Assembly: GCA_033725935.1 (NCBI GenBank)
Contig: MU867102.1
Location: forward strand, 62,001-126,000
Length of the DNA: 64,000 nt
Source: Cladorrhinum sp. PSN259
Lineage: Eukaryota > Ascomycota > Sordariomycetes > Sordariales > Podosporaceae
Reading direction: 5' to 3'
Below the pieces are notes generated by a model. The model saw only the letters and a list, made by a program, of their open reading frames with translations, made no database searches and was not told the origin of the DNA. Below are positions 46,738-57,738 of this stretch, in pieces; position 1 is the first letter of the stretch, and each line of letters begins with the position of its first letter. A program made the position numbers and the translations under genes.

Positions 46738-48647
46738 CTACTCTTTTGAATTTCTTCCCAGCGGCCCAGCAGCGCTTAGAAACCCAAAATCAGCTCCCTC
46801 CTCGGCCTGATTGACCTCCCGCATATACAACCCCCTATACCCTCTCACCTTTTTTCTCTCTTCCCAAACCCCCAAACCCGATTCGGATCCCTTTGCCCTC
46901 CTCTCCCTAATCCTGGTCTTTATTTCCTCCTCACCCAACTCGACACCAAACCACCTCCTCTCAACATCAATTCCCACCACATCCCCATCCCTGATAATCC
47001 CAAACACCGACTCAGGATCAAGAGCCTCGGGACTGACGTGCAACACTATAGTCCCGCCCGCCGTACCGCTCATCCGCCCGTCGCTGATCCTCAACATATC
47101 TTGGACGCCCTGCTCGGCCAACTTTCGAGGAATGGGAATGAGTCCGGCTTCAGGCATGCCTGGGTTCCCTACCGGCCCGATGTTTTGGAGTATCAAGACC
47201 GAGTTCGCGTCAACTTGTAGATGGGGCGAGTCAATACGTTCCGCCAGGTCGGCCGATCCCTTGAAGACGACTGCTTTCCCTTTATGTTTGAGCAAGTGTC
47301 TGTATTTAGAGGCCGAGGCTTTGAGTACTGCTCCGCCTCGAGGGGCGATGTTGCCCTCTGACAAGACGACGAGGGAGGAAGAAGGGTACAGAGGTGAGGA
47401 AAGGGGGTGGATGACGTTTGAGAGGTAGCCTGTTCCTTCGGGAATTGGACGAAAAGGAGCAGAGTCGAGTTCTTGACCTAGAGTCTTGCCGGTTACTGTT
47501 AGGGCGTCTAGGTGGAGGAGTGGTTTCAAGGTATGTAGGAGGGCGAGCATGCCGCCTGCGTTGTGGAAATCCGTCATGTAGTTTTGTCCCGAGGGTTTGA
47601 GGTCCACTAGCAAGGGGATGGAGCGGCCGATTTCGTCTATGGTTTTGAGGGTTATGCTGCCTGCTAGTGCGGGATGTCGGTTGATTATTGCCATTAGGTG
47701 GACTATGGCGTTTGTCGAGCCGCCGATGGCTTGCAGGACGGTGATGGCGTTTAGGAAGGACTCCTTTGTGAGCAGGGTTTGAGGACCGAGTTGGGATTTG
47801 GCGAGGGAGACTGCGATGGTGCCTGTTGCTTCTGCTACTCTGAGGCGAGAGGCGGAGACGGCTGGGGCTGTGGCGGAGGGGAGAGAGATGGGCATGAGAC
47901 CTAGGGCTGAGAGGAGACATGCCATGGTTGATGCCGTGCCCATTACGCCGCAGGTCCCTGCTGTGGGTGCTAGTTCTTCGTTGAGGGCGCTAATGTCTTC
48001 CATGTCGAGGGTGCCGGCTCGGAACTTGGCCCAGTTGTTGCGACAGTCTGTGCATGCGCCGATTCGGACGCCTTGGAAGCTGCCTGGCATCATGGGGCCG
48101 GTTACGAGGTGGATGATGGGCTTGTTGGCTGAGATGCCTCCCATAAGCTGGGCTGGTACCGTTTTGTCGCAGCCTGCACGTGTGATCAAGTCAGAAATCA
48201 ATATTCAGGGGGTAAACGTCAGAATATGTTTTGCTTGCCCCCTATCAACACGACAGCATCTACCGGCTGTGCCTGGATCATCTCTTCCGTGTCCATGCTC
48301 ATCAGATTCCTCAAGTACATGCTTGTTGGCGAAGCAAAAGACTCGTGCAAACTGATGGTCGGAAAGTCAATGGCCAGTCCACCACTCAACTGCACTCCTC
48401 TCTTGACCGCATCTATAAGTTGTGGGATATTGGCATGGCAGGGGTTGAAGCTGGAATACGTGTTGACGATTCCCACAATGGGCCGTGAGAGAGCATCTTC
48501 GCTGTAGCCAAGTGCTTTTATGAAGAGCTTTCTCATGAAGAGTGAGAAGTGTGGGTCGCCATACGATGCCAACTTCTGTCGGAGACCAACACCGTTGGGG
48601 TCGATTGGTTTGGAGAGGTCGTAGTCTGCGTTGGGTGCCTCTGCCAT
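46738..48647 (-). CDS. IlvD/Edd-family dehydratase (dihydroxy-acid or sugar-acid dehydratase)
   Basis: Two exons, 48647-48239 and 48173-46738, separated by a 65-nt intron with a GC-AG boundary (GCAAGC...GTGCAG); 614 residues. The three cysteines expected to hold the Fe-S cluster are present: Cys70 (NPCHANIP), Cys138 (GGCDKTVPA, formed across the splice) and Cys211 (GTCGVMGTA). The C-terminal domain has the usual SDGRMSG loop followed by TAGGTIVLHVSPEA. The family dehydrates 2,3-dihydroxy acids: either dihydroxyisovalerate in Val/Ile/Leu synthesis or aldonic acids such as arabinonate or xylonate. No mitochondrial presequence is evident at MAEAPNADYDLS, which favours a cytosolic sugar-acid enzyme over mitochondrial Ilv3, though this is inference. 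Start supported by the conserved N-terminal GLRQKLASYGD. Confidence 0.92.
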
Positions 48648-48982
48648 TTTGATAAATCTTACCTCAGTGGAAGGAGTGAAAACAGTGGTTGTTGTTTATG
48701 AATGTGGTTGAGGTACCATACATCCGGTGCTGTAGCAGATGGATGACGCCATCCACGCAGAATAGCATGCAATAACTGTGCAGTTAACGGTGCGGCACTG
48801 GCAGTTTCTGAACGCAAAACCGTCTAGATATCGAGAAAGGTTTGAATACCCGTATAACATAATCGAGATTTGCAATCTCTTCAATGCATACAAGGTAGTG
48901 ATCAGAGATGATGAGCTGGAGGGAGAGAATCTCACTGTAGGCAACAGCTCTGTTACCGAGCCTTCAAAACATCTTCACCTTA
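48648..48982. other. short intergenic between dehydratase and tRNA-Ala
   Basis: 335 nt, dehydratase promoter; no gene. Confidence 0.4.
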
Positions 48983-49069
48983 GGGCGTGTGGCTCAGTTG
49001 GTAGAGCGCCCGCTTAGCAAGTTCACACAAGCATGCGGAAGGTCCCCGGTTCGATTCCGGGCTCGTCCA
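48983..49069 (+). tRNA. tRNA-Ala(AGC), intron-containing
   Basis: GGGCGTG...CTCGTCC acceptor stem (one T-T mismatch and one G-T pair), D-arm GCTC/GAGC, anticodon loop TTAGCAT with anticodon AGC, and T-arm CCCGG/CCGGG around TTCGATT. A 14-nt intron follows the base after the anticodon. The outermost anticodon-stem pair is C-A rather than C-G, so the gene may be slightly degraded. First of a three-tRNA run on the same strand. Confidence 0.87.
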
Positions 49070-49330
49070 GATCAGAATATCATCTGAGGTGTTGATTGTC
49101 ATTTTTTCTATTTTTTCTCTCTTGGAAACTCATCGTAAAAGGCATAATTATTTTTTGGGTTCATTTCAAAGTGTAGTTCAAAGCTCAAGTTTCTTTGTTG
49201 GTCCTCACTCTCGGTCCCAGCACAAAAAGGGGTCAATAACCCGAATCAGACCTGAATCTCACAGCTGTTACTACAATCCACCACCATTCAAGAGCTGAGA
49301 GCTAGAACTCCTGAAAACAAAAATCACCAA

Positions 49331-49431
49331 GCCCGATTAGCTCAGCTGGTTAGAGCGTCGTACTAATATCATCCCTAATTAGGATATATCTAGTAATGCG
49401 AAGGTCAACAGTTCAATCCTGTTATTGGGCA
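49331..49431 (+). tRNA. tRNA-Ile(AAT), intron-containing, copy 1
   Basis: Acceptor GCCCGAT/ATTGGGC (one G-U pair), D-arm GCTC/GAGC, anticodon stem TCGTA/TGCGA, loop CTAATAA with anticodon AAT, and T-arm with GTTCAATCC. A 27-nt intron starts TCATC and ends AGTA. Exons identical to the inverted copy at 60452-60552, with a different intron interior. Confidence 0.93.
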
Positions 49432-49717
49432 ATTCAGCTTCATCTTTTGCCAATCCTTTCATTGAAAAAATATTTTTTTTCTCTGCCAGAGACCAGGATT
49501 CGATGTCCCCGGGAAGAAGGGGGACCCCTTTTTGCCTGGAGCGTAACAACCCCACTCACTCACACCACGCCACCACGAATTTTCTCTCACACACCTTGTA
49601 AATGCCGCAATCCCACCCACACCCACACCACAACACAAACACAACAAGACAACCCCTGGAAGAGAAAGAAAAGCTCAATCTCCCACAAACAAAACAACGA
49701 TGGCCACGGCTTACAAG

Positions 49718-49807
49718 GCCCGGCTAGCTCAATCGGTAGAGCGTGAGACTCTTAAGGAGTACTCCGGTATAATCTCAAGGTTGTGGGTTCGACCCCCACG
49801 TCGGGCT
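49718..49807 (+). tRNA. tRNA-Lys(CTT), intron-containing
   Basis: Acceptor GCCCGGC/GTCGGGC, anticodon stem TGAGA/TCTCA, loop CTCTTAA with anticodon CTT, and T-arm GTGGG/CCCAC around TTCGACC. A 17-nt intron follows the base after the anticodon and can pair with itself (GGAGTACTCC). Discriminator T as read. Confidence 0.92.
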
Positions 49808-50843
49808 CAATTCCCGTCCACGATGTGGCCATCTCTTTTATTTGGGGCATTCTTTTTATTTTTGGTGTTTATTGATCATGACAGTTATTCTAAGCCAAGT
49901 CCCCAGAGACCAGTGGAGAGCAGGATATCCTCTTTCTCTTTTGATTTAGATCCTCTACCATATAACCCCCGAGAAGCCAACTCGCAGTCAATACTTATCA
50001 AGACTCGCATTAGCAACCATTAAAATAACTCTCCGACTTCAATATTGGCTGCTATAGACTAACTTACCAAGGGTACAATGGCTGTAATGCACCAGGTAGC
50101 TCTCCTTCGTGCAAAGAACGCTTTATTCCGTAAGGCTAATAAGGCACTAAGTAAGCGCCGGAGAGCTAAGAAAAAAACACGTATACGGCTTTTAGATTAC
50201 TTACTGTATAGAATGCACACGATCTACTAGATCAGAAGGCCGTGGGTAAGGAGGGAGTGCAAAAAACGTAGCCGGATAGTGGTGGTGCAGAGGGGGTTCG
50301 TAGGGAGGTTTGGTGCTGTGGTATATACGGCAAGCCTGGCCATAATACCCGCACTTGCCAGGAGGCTGCAGAATCCTCTGATTCAGTTGCTTCTGATGTA
50401 GTTCTAGTTGGTTCTTAGCGTTGATGTGTCGCAATTGAGGATAGTATTTGGAGAGTAGTAGAAAGTGCGCAGCTTGCTTATAAAGTACGTTATATATATA
50501 AATTTCAATTTCTCTATTCTAAACCGAACCTACTGATTTTAATGGTAGTCGTGAACTTCATGTTCCTCATAGTTACATATATGGCAGCAATGATGCCCAC
50601 AATCCAGATTTAAACACACGGGTGTTAAATCCAAATCATTGTCCTGGCTACATATATGACAAAACCACAATCTTAATTTAGACTTTCCTCAAAATATCGC
50701 GGTTAGCATTTGATTAAAGTTAATTTATTAGAGGTGTAATACCTGTTTTGGGGGTCTCGCCCTCCATGACGTAGCCCTCGCGCCAGATCCGCGATGTTCG
50801 TGATGTCTTCGGCTGGTTGATACCTGCGTGGCTTTATTCTCGG
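49808..50843. other. AT-rich interval holding a transposon relic
   Basis: Between the tRNA run and the zinc-finger gene. It includes a degraded transposase C-terminus (separate entry, 50078-50418); the rest (50430-50843) is AT-rich without a gene. Confidence 0.5.
50078..50418 (+). mobile_element. relic of a Fot1/pogo-type DDE transposase C-terminus
   Basis: Translated fragments match the typical tail of fungal pogo/Fot1 transposases. 50078 onward reads a coiled, basic segment (LLRAKNALFRKANKALSKRRRAKKKTR), followed after stops by a zinc-knuckle end (GKPGHNTRTCQE) reaching a TAG at 50416-50418. One knuckle cysteine codon is changed TGC to TAC, the kind of G-to-A change RIP produces, and stops interrupt the region. 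No terminal repeats were located. Dead element; quoted fragments are short excerpts of the degraded frames. Confidence 0.6.
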
Positions 50844-53341
50844 TTATTGTGCTAGTTTTAAGACTCGATTCAGGCTTAGCCTTAGTGCTTTCGTGTCTGA
50901 GGTCATACTTCTAGGATGATAAAATATATATTTAGCGGTGTTTTCAAAATGAGGAAGATGATGTATTACCTTTAGCGGTGTGCTGGAATCTGGTGAAGCA
51001 CTAGGCATCGTTGTAGTTGAATCAGTCTGCCGGCAAGCATTCCAATTATCTTGTTCTTCCTCTGAGTCGGCGAGACTGTGGTTGCCTTGAGCAGAAAAAG
51101 CCCCCAAGAGATATAAAAATTTGAAGGCAATGCTGACGGTGGTCCATCTATATTTGGGTAGTTTGACAACACATGTTAGTAGGTCCTGAACAGTCTGACA
51201 TGTAATTTGGGGCTACTCACATCCTAGCTACAACGCGCTGTAGCTCCTCCCGTTGGACCAGCTCCAACCGGAGGGCCGACACATCATTGACTCCCATCTG
51301 TTCCTTAATGAACGGCTCCATTGTTGGGTCCCCGGCCTGGCAAATCTCGGTCTGCTCGCGATGTTGTTTCTGGACCGAGGGCAGGTAGCCGTAAAAGTTG
51401 AGCCTGTCTGAGGACAATTGTAGCTCTGTGTCTCGTTCGGCCCTCGTTGTCAGGGACTCTGATGGGTCCTCGAAACTCGGGTCTGGCAGCGTCTCCAATC
51501 CATCTCGGATCGTCTCCCGAACTACCCGCTTCTTGGCGGGGGAAGAGCTCTTCCCAGCATCATCATTGCCACTATCGTCATCGTCATCACCATCCTCATC
51601 ATCTATGAATTCATCTTCAGACGACCGCACGCTCCGTTCGGGGAGGGCCTGAAGCGCCAGCGATAGCAGGTGGTTGGCGACGTGTGGGACGCCCAAGACG
51701 ATAGCGGTCTTGGGGGACTCGTCCAAGCTTGCAGGGCATCTCATGGGGCACTCGTCGCGGAACATGTCCTCCACCTTGGTCTGGTGAGGGCGGTAGGCGC
51801 GATTGGCCATTGCCTCGATCCTGGACTTGGGATACATGCCTGCGTGCTCAGACTCGAGGTGCTTCTTGAACTCGTCCTCCGTGTTGAGCACTACCACGGC
51901 TCCGGGACTGCTGTTGTGTGGCATCATCCGGCAGACCCACGTACCCCCGGGCATGTGCGCCGCCCGGATATGTCCGATCCATTTCGCTTCGCTGGCAAAC
52001 ATTTTGAGCAGTGTTTTGTTGCATTCTCGATAAAAGCAGCCGTAAGGCTCCAGGTCCTTCTTCACGTGCTTTCTAGTTATGTGTGTGAGCTCATCCAATA
52101 GTATTACTAAGGGGCTTGACCGGGTGATGAATAGACATACCTCCATTTGGTTTTGCTGCTCACCTCCTGCTTGTCGAGTAGCTCGAAGCAATAGGGGCAC
52201 CGCACTTGGCCGGTACCGGTGGGATCTTGTGGCGGACGGGGCCAGTCCATAAATACGCCAGCAACTACCGAGCGAACACTGGCCGAGACAGCCGTAGACT
52301 GGCTAACCGACTTTGTCGGCTCGAACCTGGAGCTCTGGAAGGACTGCTTCGAGGGCGCCAACCTTGGCTGGAGCACACTACCCTGCATCGTGGGAGGAGC
52401 TGATCCGCCGGTGTCTACCGACTCCCTTGCTCCGGTATCCCCACTGTCTTCTTCCTGCTTATTATCTTCGGCGCCTTCATCTTCATGATCCTCAAGTAGT
52501 TCTGACTCTCTCGCAAGCTCAGCCTTAGCAATGGCCTCTTGCCTTTTCTGCTGTTTTTCAAAATGACGTTTCCAGTCTCGGAATCGCCTCATACGAAACG
52601 AGAGCCCAGTGCTGATGATATCCATCATCTCATCAGTGCTGCCCGGCACTTGGTCCTTCTTGTTCAGGAAGTGGTAGTTGACAATGTGTTCCGCCCATAT
52701 TTCGTCCTCTTTCCCCACGTCATTCCCATCCATATCAACGTCCCTCCGTTTTGCTGCCTGAACATTATACTCGTTGGCTGTTGCTCTCCGAATCGCAGCC
52801 GAGAGCTTCTTAAGCTGGCTAACCAGCCCGTGAACGGCCTGCAATGCTTCACTGGACAGGCTATTGACAATTTTATCAGAAGCTGATCCCTGTTGTGCTT
52901 TAGAAGCACTGCCACTGCCATCTTGGTCCCGCAAACTGTCCAGAGTCTCAGATTCTTGGTCGAATATGCGACTTGCTGCCTTGGCGTTAGCACTCACAAA
53001 CTGGGAACCTTTAAGGGTTTACTAGACATACCATAGTCAAGATTCACCCGAACTGCCCTCAAAAGAAGCACAACCATCTCCCGAGTACCAGGGCTGTTGC
53101 GGAGATGGTGATCGAGCGACGAAGAGAGCGAGGAATTCAGACAGGAGCCAGTGTTGGTGGCCCAGATGTCAAACCGATTCGCCTCATCATGGACCAGCTG
53201 CAGAGAGTCCGGCGGGAGATGAGCACAGGCTTTGCACGACGCAAAGGAGCGTACGCAGTTGGTGTAGGCATCGTGGATCAGCATCTCAATCTCATTGTGT
53301 GCGTCGACGGATGAACCGTCAGTGAGGTTAGTGCTTTCCAT
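50844..53341 (-). CDS. zinc-finger (C2H2-like) protein of the cell-death island
   Basis: Four exons: 53341-53048, 53000-52141, 52072-51221, 51147-50844; introns of 47, 68 and 73 nt; 769 residues with consistent phases. The N-terminal half is helical (AYTNCVRSFASCKAC, LKKLSAAIRRATANEY, LSFRMRRFRDWKRHFEK), followed by an acidic Ser-rich linker. Then a cluster of Cys/His motifs spans two exons: CPYCFELL, WRKHV...YGCFYREC, WIGHIRAAH...WVC and FKKHLESEH. This plan is common in large fungal families that adjoin NLR-like and heterokaryon-incompatibility genes. A KKR basic stretch follows an acidic run later. Start at ATG 53341. The first intron is the least certain: a conserved-looking LDYG segment would fall inside it. 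Divergent from the S8 protease over a 565-bp promoter, so joint regulation is likely. Role (sensor or adaptor) is inference. Confidence 0.72.
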
Positions 53342-53906
53342 GTTTCGCTGATGAAGACGGTCTGTCAAAATCCTTCAAGCGGTTATCAGAAATTTGAGGG
53401 AGTAAAGTAGGTGCTTTACTGTGGAAGATGGAATAATGTATAATTACTCGTTGCGCAACAGACCCCCTGGGGCCAAGGAGGTCGACTTATGGTGGCTTCT
53501 CCAGGACAAGCGTATATTTGTCAGAGGTCCATCGACTTTCGGATATGCTGGCGTTGGATGCATGGTCCTAACCAGCGTGAGGAGAATCAGGCTCTCGGGC
53601 TTTCGGGCAAGAGCACAACAGACTAGTCCTGCAGGATACTGCTTTTGGCGTCCAACGGCATCCCAATGCAACACACCTGAGCGGTAATTATTTAATCCCA
53701 GGCCGTGGCAACAGCGCTTAACACCTGCTGGAGAGTCTCAGCATGAATTTCCATAATTGCGATAATGCTGCTCGGCATTCAGCTCATCCAACAGACATCC
53801 TACTAATTATGCTGATAGCCTTTTTTCCACGCAACGACCACCCGCTACAGCGCACCCCCTTACCTTGGATCTATCTCATGTTGGTCATCATACCTGTCGC
53901 TTTATC
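53342..53906. promoter_or_regulatory. shared divergent promoter of zinc-finger and S8 protease genes
   Basis: 565 bp between two divergent start codons; no gene supported. The arrangement implies coordinated expression of the two proteins. Confidence 0.55.
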
Positions 53907-56759
53907 ATGGAGTATTACCTCTCGACTTTGAAAAACGCCCTGGCGTACGTGGAGCCGATGCTCCCTCCCATCTTTGGACCGCAAGCGCAGCCGGGAGAGA
54001 AGCAGATCGGCAACCTGAAAAATGTCACAGACATGCGGCGAAATTTCATTTCGCCTTCCTATTTCGAGCCAATGCTCGACAAATTTGAGACTGAAGTGGA
54101 TGGTTTGGATGACGTGGAACCTCCCTCGGCAACATCACCTGCTGTTGACGAGGAGGACGATGAGCCCGAACCTGGGGAGCCTTATGGGTGCGACGATGAC
54201 ATGCAAGACTTGCTCATCGAGTTCTACCAGTCGCTGCACAAGTTTTGGCCAGTGGACTGCGAGGTCCCTCACAAGCTGATGCTCAGACTGGTGCCTCGTC
54301 GCCAATACGTAGGTGGGGACCACAAAGCCAAGGTGCTTGAGCTGGACACCTTGTCATCGTGGCATGACCAGCGCTGGGGGAGGATCGTCTATCATGTGCG
54401 GTAAGGCCCCACAACATTGCTTTCAGTAAAGACGCCTGGCCTGGATTAGGGACTAATTAGTGCATTCCGAGTCATATATAGCAAAAGGAACCCTCCTCTG
54501 GAACAACAGGCGTCTGCCAAGTCTAAGACAAAGGTTCGGTTTGCTGGGGACCTGGTCGACACAGGAGATGAAGCGTCCGAACCAGGTCCAAGGAAGCATA
54601 GCGGTCCCTTTAACGGCTCGCCCAGCCAACTCAAGCTCGATCGCAACGACGTCCTGACTCTTTGCCGGTTGATCAAAAAATCAGGAGAAGAAATGAAATG
54701 CTTGCGCGTCGATCTCGACTCTCTAGAGTGCATTGCGCCCCTAGGCGAGAGAGGGATCAGTTCAAAAAAACTCATGAAACCGCTTCACCATCTGCTCCCA
54801 CCCATGAGAATGACGGCAGAGGCTATCCAACCCCAGCAACAGACAACACAAGCAAGTCACCTTACACCAGAACAAAAGGCCGAAATCGGGCTCGTGCTCG
54901 CCTGCAGTCTCCTGCAATTTTCCAAAGGGCAATGGGTATCCAGAGGGCAGAACGAGCCTGGGCCGCTTGCTCGTAAAGCCGAAGGAGGATGGTTGTCGAG
55001 AGATTGGAACAACGCGGAGCACGGCATCTGCTTCCTCCCAGGCTACAAAAAGATCGATACCAGCGCACCATACTTGCCAGTCATCTTCGACCCGGCGTCC
55101 AACACAGCACAACAGGAGCAGGAGCAGGGCGAGCAAAGCGGCTTTGTTTGCCACCCCCCCAGCCTCCTCGCCTTGGCCATCACACTGGTGCAACTCCAAA
55201 ACAAGGACGTAATTAATGAACTTGACCTCATCTGGGAAGACCTGTTAGAGGAAATGGAGGACGATAATACCCCTAACACCGACCGGTACACGCGAGCAAG
55301 GATACTCGAGTGGAACGCTCTAGACTACTTGCTCGAGCAGAACACATTCCAGACTTGGGTTGACGAGAAATGCAAGATGGCCATAGAGGCCTGTCTCAAG
55401 GGGGAATTCGTGAGGAGTCTTGAAGAGCAGGATGAGGTCACTGCAAAGAAGCTCTTTTACGCCAAGGTAGTCAAGCCACTTGCCGAACATTACCACCGAA
55501 CATTGCAAAAACCGTCTGCTATACCTGACCCGGGAGTTCAAAAAGGACCCGGCCACAATCAGCCTCTTAACCAGTCCACAACCGAGGACAGCCGAGACGA
55601 TTTGGATGGAGAGGAGGGGGACGACATACTCCCACAACGTGCTGCATTCATGACTGGCCAGGCAGCCAACCCTCGCAAGTGGCTAGACAACCTAAAACAG
55701 CTTTCCACCGTTATTAATGGGATGCAAGCCAAATGCACAAGCAAGACCATAAGCCGACCCGCCCCCATCCGCGTAGCCATCCTTGACACGGGCCTCGACC
55801 TGAAGCGCAAGTTCTTCCAGGCCCGAGCCAGGCGGGCCCGGATCAAGGAAATCGCCGACTTCGTCCGCGACCCCGGCGGCACGTTCATCAGCAAACCCAG
55901 CATCGACCCGGAGGCCACCGGCATCGACACGTTCGGCCACGGCAGCCTGATGGCCCAGTTCTTGATGGAGGCCGCGCCCCTGGCCGACATCTACATAGCC
56001 CGTGTCGCCGCAGATACCGACTCACTCGCCAGCAGCAAAAAGACCATCGTACAGGCAATCGAGTGGGCCACCAGGACTCATAAAGTCGACGTCATCTCCA
56101 TGTCCTTCGGCTTCCCCGAGACCGACAAGGCTATCGCCAACATCATCACGTCCGTCCAGCCGCAGGGCGGAGACCCCGTCGTCTTCCTAGCTAGCGCGGG
56201 CAACTCGTCTTACGAGCGCGAAAAGTTCCCCGCCTACCAGCACGACGTGCTCTCCATCCGCGCGACCGACTGCGATGGGACTTTTTTGACCAAGAAGCCG
56301 CCCCAGGACTGCGAGCGGCCGGGGCTCGTATTTGGCGCGTATGGGCATAATATTCCCGAGAGGATCAGCAGCGAGTACGATGACAACATCTGCCAGCCTG
56401 GGTCGTCCATCGCGACGGCTATTGCTGCTGCTATTGCGGCTATTATGCTCGCTTATGTCGAATCGCTTCCGTTTACGCTTGCTTCTGAGATGCAGGATGA
56501 AATAATAAAACAGGAACTTGGCAGGTTAAGAGAGGAGCTTCAGGACCTGGAAAAATTGAGGACCGTGGAAGGCATGTCCCTGTTGTTCAACCGGATGGCT
56601 CCTGACAAAGCATCGCGATCGAAGGAGAGATGGGTTTGCCCCGTCTGGTTCTTCGGGGAGGACCGGACCCATCACGTCGCCAGGAAGGAGGCCCTGCTCG
56701 AGGTTGCAAGGAGTGTCAGATCTCCGGCACCGCCGAGTCGTCAGTCTCTTCCCGGTTGA
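53907..56759 (+). CDS. large intracellular subtilisin-like (S8) protease with DUF7580-like N-terminus
   Basis: Two exons, 53907-54400 and 54482-56759, joined over an 81-nt GTAAGG...TATAG intron; 923 residues. Residues 1-220 are acidic and helical. About 260-500 has a block like the fungal DUF7580 domain (IGLVLACSLLQFSKGQW, FVCHPPSLLALAITLVQLQ). The C-terminal protease domain (about 590-830) has Asp600 (AILDTGLD), His651 (GHGSLMAQ), oxyanion Asn739 (SAGNSS) and Ser807 (GSSIATA), so the triad is complete. No signal peptide, which fits an intracellular enzyme of the heterokaryon-incompatibility type. The gasdermin-like gene converges on it 106 nt downstream; in Podospora the subtilase HET-Q2 cleaves the gasdermin-like HET-Q1, so that protein is the obvious substrate. 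ATG 53907 is the first ATG of the frame. Confidence 0.9.
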
Positions 56760-56865
56760 ATACATTGTATATAAATCGAGACGTGCTGCTAGATAACATT
56801 TATTTAATAATCACAATTTCGTTCTCATCTAAACCCTATTAATGATACATTCGCCTGTCCATCAT

Positions 56866-57738
56866 CTAGACTTTATTAAAAGAAATACACACGTCGTCAC
56901 CCCCCAAATCCTCTGCCTCATAGTCAACCGGCTCATCCTGGTCCGCCTCAAGCACCTCCCGCGTGGCATCCACAAGCTCCATCACGCCATCCTCGTCCTC
57001 CTCATCCCCGCCATCACCCGTCATGAACGCACTCCGACTGGTAAACAACCTAGCGCACCCATCCGCCTCGTCCCCCTCCCCCCTCCGCCGGATCGCATAC
57101 AGCTGATACGCAAACACAACCCCCGGCGCGGTCTGGTACTCGTCCGACCTGGTCGTCTTCTTGGCAGCATTAACCCCGCCACCGAGCTCCATCCCAGGCA
57201 TACCACCCGCAACGGGACCCTCCCCGGACAAGTCCAGCGCATCCTCGGTCTCGCCCAACTTGGTCACCGAGAAGGACGAGCGGGCCACCCTTAACCCCGA
57301 CACGATATACACGGGCCGGTTCCCAAAGAGCCCCGACTCGATGTGGTCTCGCACCTTGGGGATGCGCACGATCGCCGCGAGGGTCTCATCCGCGAAGGGA
57401 GTGGCAAAGGTGCGGACCTCGTGGTCGACCTCGCCGTACTGGATGATGTTGCGGCGGCGGCGGGAAACGCCGGCCGAACCGGAAAAGAGCTCGGCGAACC
57501 GGGCCAGGAGGTTGAGGCCCACAGACCGCTCGATCTCGTCCGAGTGCACGTGTTTCGGCTCGATCAGGATGTCGGGCGCGGGAAGCGGGATGGGGGTCTT
57601 GCCATCGGGGAGGTGGAAGCAGGAGGGTGAAGCGACCAGCACGTCGGTTGGATCCTTGGGGTGGGCGAGTATCATGCCCAGGGAGAGCCGGCCGTCAGGC
57701 TTGAAGGTGAAGTCTGGGGGGAGGAACCAGGTTGGCAT
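56866..57738 (-). CDS. gasdermin-like pore-forming protein (fungal HET-Q1/RCD-1 type)
   Basis: Intronless, 290 residues. No signal peptide or transmembrane helix. It begins MPTWFLPPDFTFKPDG and continues with alternating strand-like segments (PVYIVSGLRVARSSFSV, GVVFAYQLYAIRR), a basic RRRRN patch near residue 95, and an acidic C-terminal tail from about 243 (EEDED) to the end. Length, overall order and tail resemble the fungal gasdermin-like proteins HET-Q1 of Podospora and RCD-1 of Neurospora, which form membrane pores and cause cell death. In HET-Q1 a roughly 5-kDa C-terminal inhibitory fragment is removed by a subtilase; here the last ~50 residues would be the analogous piece. The adjacent convergent S8 gene strongly supports the call. 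Assigned by eye; no structural comparison was made. Confidence 0.72.
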   Translation of the reverse strand: MPTWFLPPDFTFKPDGRLSLGMILAHPKDPTDVLVASPSCFHLPDGKTPIPLPAPDILIEPKHVHSDEIERSVGLNLLARFAELFSGSAGVSRRRRNIIQYGEVDHEVRTFATPFADETLAAIVRIPKVRDHIESGLFGNRPVYIVSGLRVARSSFSVTKLGETEDALDLSGEGPVAGGMPGMELGGGVNAAKKTTRSDEYQTAPGVVFAYQLYAIRRRGEGDEADGCARLFTSRSAFMTGDGGDEEDEDGVMELVDATREVLEADQDEPVDYEAEDLGGDDVCISFNKV

